Shown in pieces: positions 27,379-35,210 of a stretch of 64,000 nt of DNA; position 1 is the first letter of the stretch, and every line of letters starts with the position of its first letter. The stretch lies in assembly GCF_013046825.1 (NCBI RefSeq), contig NZ_CP053187.1:62001-126000 (forward strand), in the 5' to 3' direction. The position numbers were made by a program, and so were the translations under genes. This DNA is from Turicibacter sanguinis. GTDB taxonomy: Bacteria > Bacillota_I > Bacilli_A > MOL361 > Turicibacteraceae. Under the pieces are notes generated by a model. It was not told where the DNA came from. It saw only the letters and a program-made list of their open reading frames with translations, and searched no databases.

Positions 27379-28743
27379 ATGAGTCAAGAATTATCATCGA
27401 CAAAGCGCGATGGGTTTTCGTCACGCTTTGGAATCATTGCAGCTGCTGCTGGTTCAGCTGTAGGACTAGGGAACATTTGGAAATTCCCTTATATTGTAGG
27501 TGAAAATGGGGGATCAGCCTTCATTTTAGTTTACTTAATTGCGATTTTATTAGTTGGGATGCCAGTTTTATTAGCAGAATTTATTATCGGACGTCGTGGA
27601 CAATCAAATGCCGTTCGATCGTTTAAAAAAATTGCCCCTAAAACACCTTGGTTCGGTATCGGATGGATGGGAATCGTTGCTGCCTTCATGATTTTAGGCT
27701 TCTATACCGTTATTGCAGGGTATACGATTCATTACTTTATTTTAACAGTGACTAACGGATTTGCCGGTATGACTTCTGATCAAATTGCCAACACGTATCA
27801 AGCATTCTCAACAAGTAGTGTTGCGCCAATTGTTTATACCATCATCTTTATTTTACTATCATTAGCTATTTTATTCGGTGGTGTTAAAGAAGGAATTGAA
27901 AAATACAGTAAAATTTTAATGCCTGGATTAGTTGGAATTATCATTTTATTAGTAATTCGCGCCGTTACCTTACCTGGAGCAAGTGAAGGAATTGAATTCT
28001 TACTAAAACCAAACTTCAGTGAATTATCGATGTCAGCTGTTCTAGATGCATTAGGTCACTCATTCTTCTCCTTAAGCGTCGGAATGGGAACGATGTTAAC
28101 ATATGGTTCATACATTAATAAAAAAGAAAACTTAGCAGTTACAACAGCTTCTATCGCAGTTGCAGATACAGTGATTGCCTTATTAGCTGGTCTAGCAATT
28201 TTCCCGGCTGTATTTGCTTTTGGAATTGATCCAACTGCTGGTCCTGGTCTAGTTTTCATCACATTACCAAACGTCTTCTTACAAATGCCTGGTGGAACAA
28301 TTTTTGGAGCCTTATTCTTCTTCTTATTATTCATTGCCGCTTTAACATCTGTTGTGTCAATCTTTGAGGTTATTATTGCCTATGTGACAGAAGAGCTGAA
28401 ATTTAGCCGTCGTAAAGCAATGGGATTAACAGCTATTACAGTTGTTTTTATCTCAAGCTTATGCGCTTTATCAAACACACCAGATTCAAGCCTTATTTTC
28501 GCAGGAAAATCACTATTTGATTGGATGGATGTACTAACAGCTAATGTATTACTTCCAATTGGTGGATTATTAATCATTATTTTCTTAGGATTTATTTTCA
28601 AGCGTGATCAATTAGAAGATGAATTAAAACAAGGATCTAAATCAATTAAAACAACGATGGCCTATATTACTATTACAAAATATATAGCACCAGTTGCGAT
28701 TGCTATTGTCTTCTTATATGGACTTGGTATTATTAATTTCTAA
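27379..28743 (+). CDS. Sodium:neurotransmitter symporter family (SNF) transporter
   Basis: 454 residues, about eleven membrane helices of the LeuT fold. The TM1 signature SAVGLGNIWKFPYIVGENGG contains the unwound sodium/substrate site, followed by VLLAEFIIGRRGQ; TM6-TM8 features include SLSVGMGTMLTYGSY. Bacterial relatives MhsT and TnaT carry aromatic or hydrophobic amino acids; a related Turicibacter protein has been linked to serotonin uptake. Substrate here is inferred, probably an amino acid or indole amine. Strong GGAGG; preceded by a small ACGACT/AGTCGT hairpin in the leader. Confidence 0.9.
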   Translation: MSQELSSTKRDGFSSRFGIIAAAAGSAVGLGNIWKFPYIVGENGGSAFILVYLIAILLVGMPVLLAEFIIGRRGQSNAVRSFKKIAPKTPWFGIGWMGIVAAFMILGFYTVIAGYTIHYFILTVTNGFAGMTSDQIANTYQAFSTSSVAPIVYTIIFILLSLAILFGGVKEGIEKYSKILMPGLVGIIILLVIRAVTLPGASEGIEFLLKPNFSELSMSAVLDALGHSFFSLSVGMGTMLTYGSYINKKENLAVTTASIAVADTVIALLAGLAIFPAVFAFGIDPTAGPGLVFITLPNVFLQMPGGTIFGALFFFLLFIAALTSVVSIFEVIIAYVTEELKFSRRKAMGLTAITVVFISSLCALSNTPDSSLIFAGKSLFDWMDVLTANVLLPIGGLLIIIFLGFIFKRDQLEDELKQGSKSIKTTMAYITITKYIAPVAIAIVFLYGLGIINF

Positions 28744-28745
28744 TA

Positions 28746-28778
28746 AAAAAAGTTCTCGAAATTCGAGAACTTTTTTTA
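28746..28778. terminator. Bidirectional terminator between the symporter and hydrolase-like genes
   Basis: AAAAAAGTTCTCGAA pairs exactly with TTCGAGAACTTTTTT. Confidence 0.9.
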
Positions 28779-30311
28779 TTGCGGTTCTTTAACAAATGAT
28801 AAATCTGCTAATCGAATACATCCTTGACTACTTTGATTAAATAATAAATTAATTTGTTTAATCTTCGTTAAATCAACCTCTTTGAATTGATTTAAAACAA
28901 GACGCTCATTATATAAAACCTGTTCATTTGTTCCCATTAGAACTAATTCCTCAATCGAATTGATACTAGCATTTGAGGTTTGATTTTGTTCATCAATTAA
29001 CTCAATTTCAAAAGATTGAGTGGCTAATTGATTTTGAATGACTTCACCGCTCATCACTTCATTTGATAATTGATTACTTAAATACAAAGAAATCGCATCA
29101 TAGTGACTCAAATCCCGACTTCCTTTTGGAATTTCAATCGAAAGGCTCGCATTAGTATCATCCCACTTCATCAAAAAGCTCGTCGTTCCATCTGTTGTTC
29201 GTTCAATATTGATATCATTTGCAATAATTTTACCACCTAATGTATTCACCGTTGGATTAGATTCAATTTGAGCATTTATCAACATCATCGTATTCGGTAC
29301 TGTTAAACTTGTTCTCACTTCAGCACCATACAGTGTTTTTGGCATCATTTCTAAAACGGTAAATCCACTTCCAATAGGCGAGCTATCAAAAACACTCTGT
29401 AGAAAATCAACAATGTACTGACTGACAAACTCTACATTATTTTCAAAGTTTAGGACTGATTCTAATTCCGAATCTGCTACATTAAAATCGTCAAATTTTC
29501 CTGCTTTAACATACACCAATGAAGTCATCGATTTACGAGCTTTCTCCTGACGATAATCTTCATATAATGCTTTACCAACTAAATGTTCATCTTCATTATA
29601 TTCAGATAACATGATAGCGGTCGGAACATCAGGATATGAAAGTTCTTTATAATTAGTGTCTACTGGATCAATCAATAAAAGGCCTGCAAGGCTTAATTGT
29701 TGTTTATACTCTTGATCAAGTGCAATCTTATATACATTTGTTGTACTTTTTCCATGACCAATCATCACCACTTTTGCTAAACTGCCTTTATTCGTGAGCT
29801 CTACTCCAAACTCATCATTTTCACCAAGTAATGATTGACTTAAACGTTGACGATATTCATCAAAAACAGACTTCAACATCTCTTCATCGTATCCCTCAAT
29901 AGAACTTAGCTCAGATAAATCTAAATGAATCGCCAAACAATTAGTGCTTCCAATCGCTGCTAAGATCTCATCATAAGCTCTCGAAACACCCTCTTTGGCA
30001 TTCAAATCCGAAAAAATAAAGACAATCGGGTACTCTCCTTCAACTTCTGGAACAACTAAACTTCCCTTAAGAGGAATTTGAATTAAATTTGATTCATCTT
30101 TCAGTGTCATTTCACCTAAGTCAAAGGATAAAATAGACGCATCCATTTGTGTATTAAAGTTTGAATTATTTTGAACCCCAACAGGAGATATCGATTCAAC
30201 TGTATCCACCAATGACGTGTCCTCCTGATTGAAATAAAATAAACTACCAAAAACCATAGCCACAAATACTATACCTGAAATAGCTATACCAAAAATCCAT
30301 TTTATTTTCAT
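28776..30311 (-). CDS. Membrane-anchored alpha/beta-hydrolase-like protein lacking the nucleophile
   Basis: 511 residues. One N-terminal membrane helix (residues 4-26) leaves the rest outside the cell. Residues about 75-290 follow an alpha/beta-hydrolase layout (EYPIVFIFSDLNAKEG, then AKVVMIGHGKSTTNVYKIA, then LLLIDPVD), but the elbow reads GHGKS rather than GxSxG, so the usual Ser is a Gly. The C-terminal 200 residues are beta-rich (MKWDDTNASLSIEIPKGSRD, HYDAISLYLSNQ) like a carbohydrate-binding or jelly-roll module. Probably a binding or scaffold protein; function unproven. AAGGAGG upstream. Confidence 0.6.
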   Translation of the reverse strand: MKIKWIFGIAISGIVFVAMVFGSLFYFNQEDTSLVDTVESISPVGVQNNSNFNTQMDASILSFDLGEMTLKDESNLIQIPLKGSLVVPEVEGEYPIVFIFSDLNAKEGVSRAYDEILAAIGSTNCLAIHLDLSELSSIEGYDEEMLKSVFDEYRQRLSQSLLGENDEFGVELTNKGSLAKVVMIGHGKSTTNVYKIALDQEYKQQLSLAGLLLIDPVDTNYKELSYPDVPTAIMLSEYNEDEHLVGKALYEDYRQEKARKSMTSLVYVKAGKFDDFNVADSELESVLNFENNVEFVSQYIVDFLQSVFDSSPIGSGFTVLEMMPKTLYGAEVRTSLTVPNTMMLINAQIESNPTVNTLGGKIIANDINIERTTDGTTSFLMKWDDTNASLSIEIPKGSRDLSHYDAISLYLSNQLSNEVMSGEVIQNQLATQSFEIELIDEQNQTSNASINSIEELVLMGTNEQVLYNERLVLNQFKEVDLTKIKQINLLFNQSSQGCIRLADLSFVKEPQ

Positions 30312-30399
30312 CTATATTTAGCCTCCTTGAGAACTATTTATCACTATTTATTTTATTGTGAGACAAAAAATGGAATTTAAACAAAAAAAGTAAAAAAAT

Positions 30400-30433
30400 A
30401 AAAGATGATTTCAAAAAATGAAATCATCTTTTT
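30400..30433. terminator. Terminator after the GH127 gene
   Basis: AAAGATGATTTCA pairs with TGAAATCATCTTT around five A, with flanking A- and T-runs. Confidence 0.85.
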
Positions 30434-30436
30434 CAA

Positions 30437-32728
30437 TTATGCTTGTAAAATCGTGCGAACTTCTAAAATTCCTCCCACAATACTGTCTTCAAATCGATTT
30501 CTAAAACTAACCGTCACTTTATATTTTCCATCCTCATTCGGTTTAACATTTGCTAATAAATCAGATGAAATCGGATAAACCACATCTACTACCTCTACGT
30601 TTTTCGTGGCCATTAATCTCTCGGTTTGAATCAATTCATCATTCACCAAAAGATCAAAAACACGTTTGACAGGCTCCAAATTCTCACCATTTAATCCAAA
30701 GTAAGAAACAAGTAAAGCCATCTTCTCGTTTGGTATGACTTCCATTTCATAACTAAAACTTCCATCTATTCCACGTGCATCTCGCCACCACATATTTACA
30801 TCTGCTAAATAACCCGCGTAAGATTCAACTGATTTAAACTGATGCTCAATCTCAGACTGCTGTTCTCCCGTTTTAACAAGATCAACCGTCTGATCAAATA
30901 ACAACTCATCGCGACTTAACGTTTCATCGCCCAAATTCAAAAATTCCTCTGACCTATACTTCGAAAAATAAATCGTATATCGCTCATGATGAATGGCATA
31001 AAAAGGCTTAAGTGTAAAACTAACATCTCCTGGCTTTGCATTTGGTGCAGTCTTAAATGTTAATGTCTTTTGATTAACAAGTTCAATCCATTGATTCAAA
31101 TCTTGATAATCCGTCACAATTTTAGGGACCCTAATCGTTTGTTGCGTCATTAACGATAAGTGGTCAGGTACAATATCACAAGCAGGGAAATGCTCACAAC
31201 CAAGTACCGCTGCTAAAACAACGGGCCCATACATAAACGAAACCTTATGCGGATCATCCATCGACACATACTCATGAAGCCCCATTGGTAGGACAATCTC
31301 AATCTCATCATCTGCATGAAATGTATCAGAAATCATTAAATAGCCTTGCCCATTCGCTTCATAACTTTGACCTTTGAACCTTACTTCTATCGGTGCATTT
31401 AACCAATAAGGCACACGAATTTTAACATTTAAAAACAGCTGATTTGCTTCCTCAAAAACAAGTTTTACTACATTTGAAATAGGAAAATCTGTTTGAAGCA
31501 CTACTTTTAACTGCTCATCCTCTTTTACAAAACTTGAAGCCATAAATAAATTCACATAAAAATCTTCATCTTCTTTAAAGAAAATATGGTGCGTATAACG
31601 ACCTGGATTCTCCATTCCAGTTCCCGTACAACACCAAAACGAATCTTCCTTTGTTCCATAAACTTTAAAATGTCCTGGATAATTTGAGGTAAAATAAATT
31701 TTACATCCTGTATGCGGATCTTGTGATGCTAAAATATGGTTATACGTAGCACGTTCAATAAAATCTATATATTTAGAATCTTTCGTCCATTTAAATAAAT
31801 ACTTCGCCAACTTAATCATATTATACGTATTACACGTTTCAGCTGCTTCACGCGATAATGCTTCTGTATCACTTGGTCCAAAATGTTCACCACTTGAATT
31901 TCCACCGATTACATAAGAGCGATGCAAAACCACCGTCTCAAAGAAAAACTTTGCCACACGATAATAATAGTCATCACCTGTTACTTCATATAACTTAGCA
32001 GCACCTAACACCTTTGGAATCTGTGTATTGGCATGACGACCTTGTAAATCATCAACCCCTGCAGCTAATGGATCCATAATTAGATGTTGCGTAAATCGCT
32101 TCGCTAAATAAAGGTATCGCTCATCCTGGGTGATTTCATATAATTCGGCCATCACCTCATTCATACCACCGTACTCACAAATCAACATCCGTTGAAATTG
32201 TTCATCACTCATCAGCCGACTGCCCTCATAAGCCCAATCTGCTAACTTTTTTAAAATATTCAACGCTTCTACATTTTTTCCAATCTGATAAGCATCCATT
32301 AACCCTGCATATATCTTGTGAATCGAATACCAAGGTACCCAGTAATGACTCAAACTAAAATGATCAACATGAAACTCCCCTGTAAAAACTTGTTCAAATG
32401 GTGTACTTAAAAATCCACCTAAGTACCCGTCTGCTCGTTGCAATAGAGAAAATGTTTCAATAATATAGTCCATACGCTCTTTAAGCTCTAAATCTTTGGT
32501 CGCCTCATACATACAAGTAAGTGCCGATAAATAATGGCCAATGGAATGACCTTTAATCTCTAAACTTTCCCATCCTCCATAGCTTGGTTTAGGTGGGATT
32601 TGAGATGCTCCCTCATAAATCGGTGCTAACAAACGCTCAACATCTAAATCCAGTAAGTACTGCTTTCCCACTGCTTGCGAGATTTCAAATAAAGAATCCT
32701 TTTCTAACCTTACAAATTCCGAACTCAT
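30437..32728 (-). CDS. GH127-type beta-L-arabinofuranosidase
   Basis: About 763 residues. (alpha/alpha)6-barrel glycosidase of the PF07944/GH127 group: GHSIGHYLSALTCMYEAT, LQRADGYLGGF, the catalytic AAETCNTYNMIKLAKYL (Glu, Cys) and the FWCCTGTGMENPGRYTH pair of zinc-binding/nucleophile cysteines are present. C-terminal beta domains follow. There is no signal peptide, so it acts on imported arabino-oligosaccharides. Start at 32728 follows GGAGAGG; an in-frame ATG five codons earlier lacks a site. With the pectinesterase at 55421 it suggests use of plant cell-wall fragments. Confidence 0.88.
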   Translation of the reverse strand: MSSEFVRLEKDSLFEISQAVGKQYLLDLDVERLLAPIYEGASQIPPKPSYGGWESLEIKGHSIGHYLSALTCMYEATKDLELKERMDYIIETFSLLQRADGYLGGFLSTPFEQVFTGEFHVDHFSLSHYWVPWYSIHKIYAGLMDAYQIGKNVEALNILKKLADWAYEGSRLMSDEQFQRMLICEYGGMNEVMAELYEITQDERYLYLAKRFTQHLIMDPLAAGVDDLQGRHANTQIPKVLGAAKLYEVTGDDYYYRVAKFFFETVVLHRSYVIGGNSSGEHFGPSDTEALSREAAETCNTYNMIKLAKYLFKWTKDSKYIDFIERATYNHILASQDPHTGCKIYFTSNYPGHFKVYGTKEDSFWCCTGTGMENPGRYTHHIFFKEDEDFYVNLFMASSFVKEDEQLKVVLQTDFPISNVVKLVFEEANQLFLNVKIRVPYWLNAPIEVRFKGQSYEANGQGYLMISDTFHADDEIEIVLPMGLHEYVSMDDPHKVSFMYGPVVLAAVLGCEHFPACDIVPDHLSLMTQQTIRVPKIVTDYQDLNQWIELVNQKTLTFKTAPNAKPGDVSFTLKPFYAIHHERYTIYFSKYRSEEFLNLGDETLSRDELLFDQTVDLVKTGEQQSEIEHQFKSVESYAGYLADVNMWWRDARGIDGSFSYEMEVIPNEKMALLVSYFGLNGENLEPVKRVFDLLVNDELIQTERLMATKNVEVVDVVYPISSDLLANVKPNEDGKYKVTVSFRNRFEDSIVGGILEVRTILQA

Positions 32729-32779
32729 TCCTTCCTCTCCCATCCACTTTTAAATCCGCTTTCAATCATATAAAAACAA

Positions 32780-32814
32780 AAAATGTACTTACAACATCAA
32801 TCGTTATAAGTACA
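32780..32814 (-). terminator. Terminator after the second patatin gene
   Basis: On the minus strand TGTACTTATAAC and GTTGTAAGTACA form a stem around a seven-base loop, followed by six T. Confidence 0.75.
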
Positions 32815-32882
32815 ACTTAATTATAAGTTTAACCACTTATTCTGTAAATATTTTCTAAATCGTATCTTTCAAAACACTGTCA

Positions 32883-33941
32883 TTAAACTTCAAAATGCAT
32901 TCGATAACAACTTTCACGACGTCCCATTTCTTCAACAACCAATTTTCGAGCTAATATTTTGAGTCTATTATTATAACAATCAATCATTTGATCTCCCAAT
33001 GTTAATAAAGCCTCAATATTTTCTTTTGAAATATTGTCCATCTGATGACTGACATGATTGGCCTCTAATTCCGGATCAATCCTTATATATTGATCTTTTA
33101 TCCCATTTGAAGCGTATAATCGACTTAACTGATGATGAACTGTCTGTGAGCCTGCCGATCCGTAAATAGATAACGCTGGTATCGCCCATTGAATATCTCC
33201 CCAATTTCTAGCCTTTTCATATTCATAACTAATCTCTTTCGACCCTGTTCCAAGAGAAAAAATCAAAATATCCTCTTCACTCGGATTAAATGGAAACTTA
33301 CAGGCCTCTATAAACGCACATAAAGCTGGGTTATTAGCAAACATTCCCCCATCAATTAAAGCTAACTCTCCCCGTAACACATCACTAATTTTAGCCACTG
33401 GAAAATAAGTTGGCGCAGCTGTACTTCCCCTAACAACCTCACGGACCAAGAAATTAAACGATTCATCTCGATAAGCATTCATCTGATTAAAAAACATTGC
33501 CTCTCCTGAGACAATATTATATGCCGGAATCAAACAAGGCTTAACTAAGTCTTCCATCCGCGTCTCACCTAAATACTCTTCTAATAAATGTTCTAAATAA
33601 TGAGGTAAATATTTAGGTCCAATCAAACCAAAACCACTACTAATTCGACTCCAAATTGTTTTTTCAAAAATATAAATTCCCTCATTCACATATAAGTCTA
33701 AAATCTGTTGGGCACTATATTTTGATTTTGTTGATCCCGGTCTTTCAGGGCATAAATAAAGACTCGTTAAAATTGCCCCCGTACTCGTCCCGGCAATCAG
33801 ATCAAAATAATCACTAATGTGAGCCTCTTGATTCCCGCTATAAAATTTTAGTAATTCCTCCAGCCGAATCAGCAGTTTAGCAGGAATAATCCCTCTAATT
33901 CCTCCACCATCAATTGAAAGAACTCGAATCATATTCGGCAT
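32883..33941 (-). CDS. Patatin-like phospholipase with complete catalytic motifs
   Basis: About 352 residues. Oxyanion DGGGIRGIIPAKLL at residues 10-23, nucleophile elbow LIAGTSTGAILTS, and catalytic Asp in ALIDGGMFANNPAL are intact. This is the longer patatin branch found in plant patatins and in bacterial enzymes including CBASS effector CapV; no nucleotide cyclase gene lies nearby, so a housekeeping lipase is as likely. GGAGGG is six bases before the ATG at 33941. No signal peptide. Confidence 0.87.
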   Translation of the reverse strand: MPNMIRVLSIDGGGIRGIIPAKLLIRLEELLKFYSGNQEAHISDYFDLIAGTSTGAILTSLYLCPERPGSTKSKYSAQQILDLYVNEGIYIFEKTIWSRISSGFGLIGPKYLPHYLEHLLEEYLGETRMEDLVKPCLIPAYNIVSGEAMFFNQMNAYRDESFNFLVREVVRGSTAAPTYFPVAKISDVLRGELALIDGGMFANNPALCAFIEACKFPFNPSEEDILIFSLGTGSKEISYEYEKARNWGDIQWAIPALSIYGSAGSQTVHHQLSRLYASNGIKDQYIRIDPELEANHVSHQMDNISKENIEALLTLGDQMIDCYNNRLKILARKLVVEEMGRRESCYRMHFEV

Positions 33942-34033
33942 AATCATCCCTCCATTATTCCTTCTTACTTTAATATATGAGATGAGATGAGAAGAAAATA
34001 AAATTCGAAGAAAAAATACCCTCTTTTCGCAAA

Positions 34034-34057
34034 TAAAAAAAGGCCTACTGGCCTTTC
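34034..34057 (-). terminator. Terminator of the lost ABC permease gene
   Basis: On the minus strand AAAGGCCAGTAGGCCTTT is followed by a T-run; it sits seven bases after the permease remnant. Confidence 0.75.
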
Positions 34058-34063
34058 ATCTCA

Positions 34064-34144
34064 TTAAGCGCTGACTTTTGAAGCTTTTGATTTCGTATAA
34101 ACGTCAAAGAAGACTGCAATCAATAATACAAATCCTTTAATTGC
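34064..34144 (-). pseudogene. C-terminal remnant of a sugar ABC transporter permease
   Basis: Twenty-six codons plus a stop read AIKGFVLLIAVFFDVYTKSK and a short tail, the conserved C-terminus of MglC/RbsC-type permeases (IKG...AVxFDVY). Two in-frame stops lie directly upstream, and the next 280 bases have no coding sign. The terminator of the lost gene is still present at 34034-34057, so this looks like a deletion scar. Confidence 0.65.
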
Positions 34145-34308
34145 TTATTAATAATCAATCTACTTTCAGCTCTCATTATCTTTCACAAGAACATGACCAT
34201 TACTAGAGTCGAATTATCTTAAATTCTACTCTTTATGATATCAATTCCCCACTAATCTTACAGTTCAAATAAACTTATCACAAATACTGTCTATTCATCA
34301 CCTAAAAA

Positions 34309-34336
34309 TAAAAAAACCAGGACAAAATCCTAGTTT
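34309..34336 (-). terminator. Second orphan terminator left of the tRNA group
   Basis: On the minus strand ACTAGGA and TCCTGGT pair and are followed by seven T. The 34145-34308 stretch upstream of the remnant shows no gene. Confidence 0.6.
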
Positions 34337-34383
34337 CAAATCATATTCATCTTTACTATTTTACGACTTACATCTTTAGACAT

Positions 34384-34409
34384 AAAAAAAAGATATCCAT
34401 TTGGATACC
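34384..34409 (-). terminator. Terminator of the six-gene tRNA operon
   Basis: On the minus strand GGTATCC and GGATATC form a stem around AAAT, followed by eight T. Confidence 0.85.
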
Positions 34410-34423
34410 ATAATCATCATATT

Positions 34424-34507
34424 TGGTGCGGGTGACAGGAGTTGAACCTGCACACCAAAGGTACTAGAGCCTAAATCTAGCGCGTCTGCCAATTCCGCCA
34501 CACCCGC
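34424..34507 (-). tRNA. tRNA-Leu (anticodon TAG)
   Basis: Class II tRNA with variable arm; acceptor GCGGGTG/CACCCGC, anticodon loop TTTAGGC, encoded CCA. Last gene of the six-tRNA operon. Confidence 0.97.
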
Positions 34508-34569
34508 ATATCATTATTATAGCAAATTTTTAATAAAAATCAATACCATAATGACTCAAAATAAAAAAA

Positions 34570-34645
34570 TGGTGTCCTGCAGAGGACTCGAACCTCTGAC
34601 CCTCTGATTAAAAGTCAGATGCTCTACCAACTGAGCTAGCAGGAC
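34570..34645 (-). tRNA. tRNA-Lys (anticodon TTT)
   Basis: Acceptor GTCCTGC/GCAGGAC, anticodon stem-loop CTGACTTTTAATCAG, encoded CCA. Confidence 0.97.
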
Positions 34646-34677
34646 ACATTTAGAAATATAAAATTACTTTTATTTAA

Positions 34678-34752
34678 TGGCTGGGCTAGCTGGATTCGAA
34701 CCAGCGCATGACGGAGTCAAAGTCCGTTGCCTTACCGCTTGGCTATAGCCCA
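34678..34752 (-). tRNA. tRNA-Gln (anticodon TTG)
   Basis: Acceptor TGGGCTA/TAGCCCA, anticodon stem-loop CGGACTTTGACTCCG, encoded CCA. Confidence 0.97.
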
Positions 34753-34775
34753 ATATGATTTTAGTTTCTTATTAA

Positions 34776-34851
34776 TGGTGGAGGATGACGGGCTCGAACC
34801 GCCGACCCTCTGCTTGTAAGGCAGATGCTCTCCCAGCTGAGCTAATCCTCC
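34776..34851 (-). tRNA. tRNA-Val (anticodon TAC)
   Basis: Acceptor GGAGGAT/ATCCTCC, anticodon stem-loop CTGCCTTACAAGCAG, encoded CCA. Confidence 0.97.
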
Positions 34852-34858
34852 AACTGAA

Positions 34859-34934
<76 letters not shown>

Positions 34935-34943
34935 ACTAATAAA

Positions 34944-35020
34944 TGGTGACCCGTACGGGATTCGAACCCGTGTATGCATGCGTGAAAGGCATGTGTGTTA
35001 AACCGCTTCACCAACGGGCC
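34944..35020 (-). tRNA. tRNA-Glu (anticodon TTC)
   Basis: Acceptor GGCCCGT with ACGGGTC, anticodon stem-loop ATGCCTTTCACGCAT, encoded CCA. First gene of the six-tRNA operon. Confidence 0.96.
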
Positions 35021-35044
35021 ATTCCGTTAACAACTTACTCATAT

Positions 35045-35073
35045 ATAATATCACGCCTGTCGAATCCTGTCAA
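35045..35073 (-). promoter_or_regulatory. Promoter of the six-gene tRNA operon
   Basis: On the minus strand TTGACA, a 17-base spacer, then TATTAT, about 24 bases before tRNA-Glu. Same type as the promoters of the two large arrays but present only once. Confidence 0.8.
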
Positions 35074-35162
35074 CAATTTTTATTAGTTTTTTTGCCGAAT
35101 AACTAACAAATATATTATGACCTACTTTAATTTAAATATACTCAAATATTTACTTAAAAATA

Positions 35163-35202
35163 AAAACCTTGATAAAATTTTCAAAAGCTTTATCAAGGTT
35201 TA
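35163..35202 (-). terminator. Terminator after the helicase-nuclease gene
   Basis: On the minus strand AAACCTTGATAAAGC pairs with the complementary TTTTATCAAGGTTT across a short loop and ends in T. Confidence 0.8.
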
Positions 35203-35210
35203 ATTCAATT

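Noticed and set aside
32883-33941. CBASS effector of CapV type
   Set aside because: The patatin motifs alone are not enough; no CD-NTase or ancillary CBASS gene is visible next to it.
34145-34308. Possible small gene or RNA between the permease scar and the tRNA group
   Set aside because: Very AT-rich, no frame with a ribosome site and no promoter; only an orphan terminator follows.
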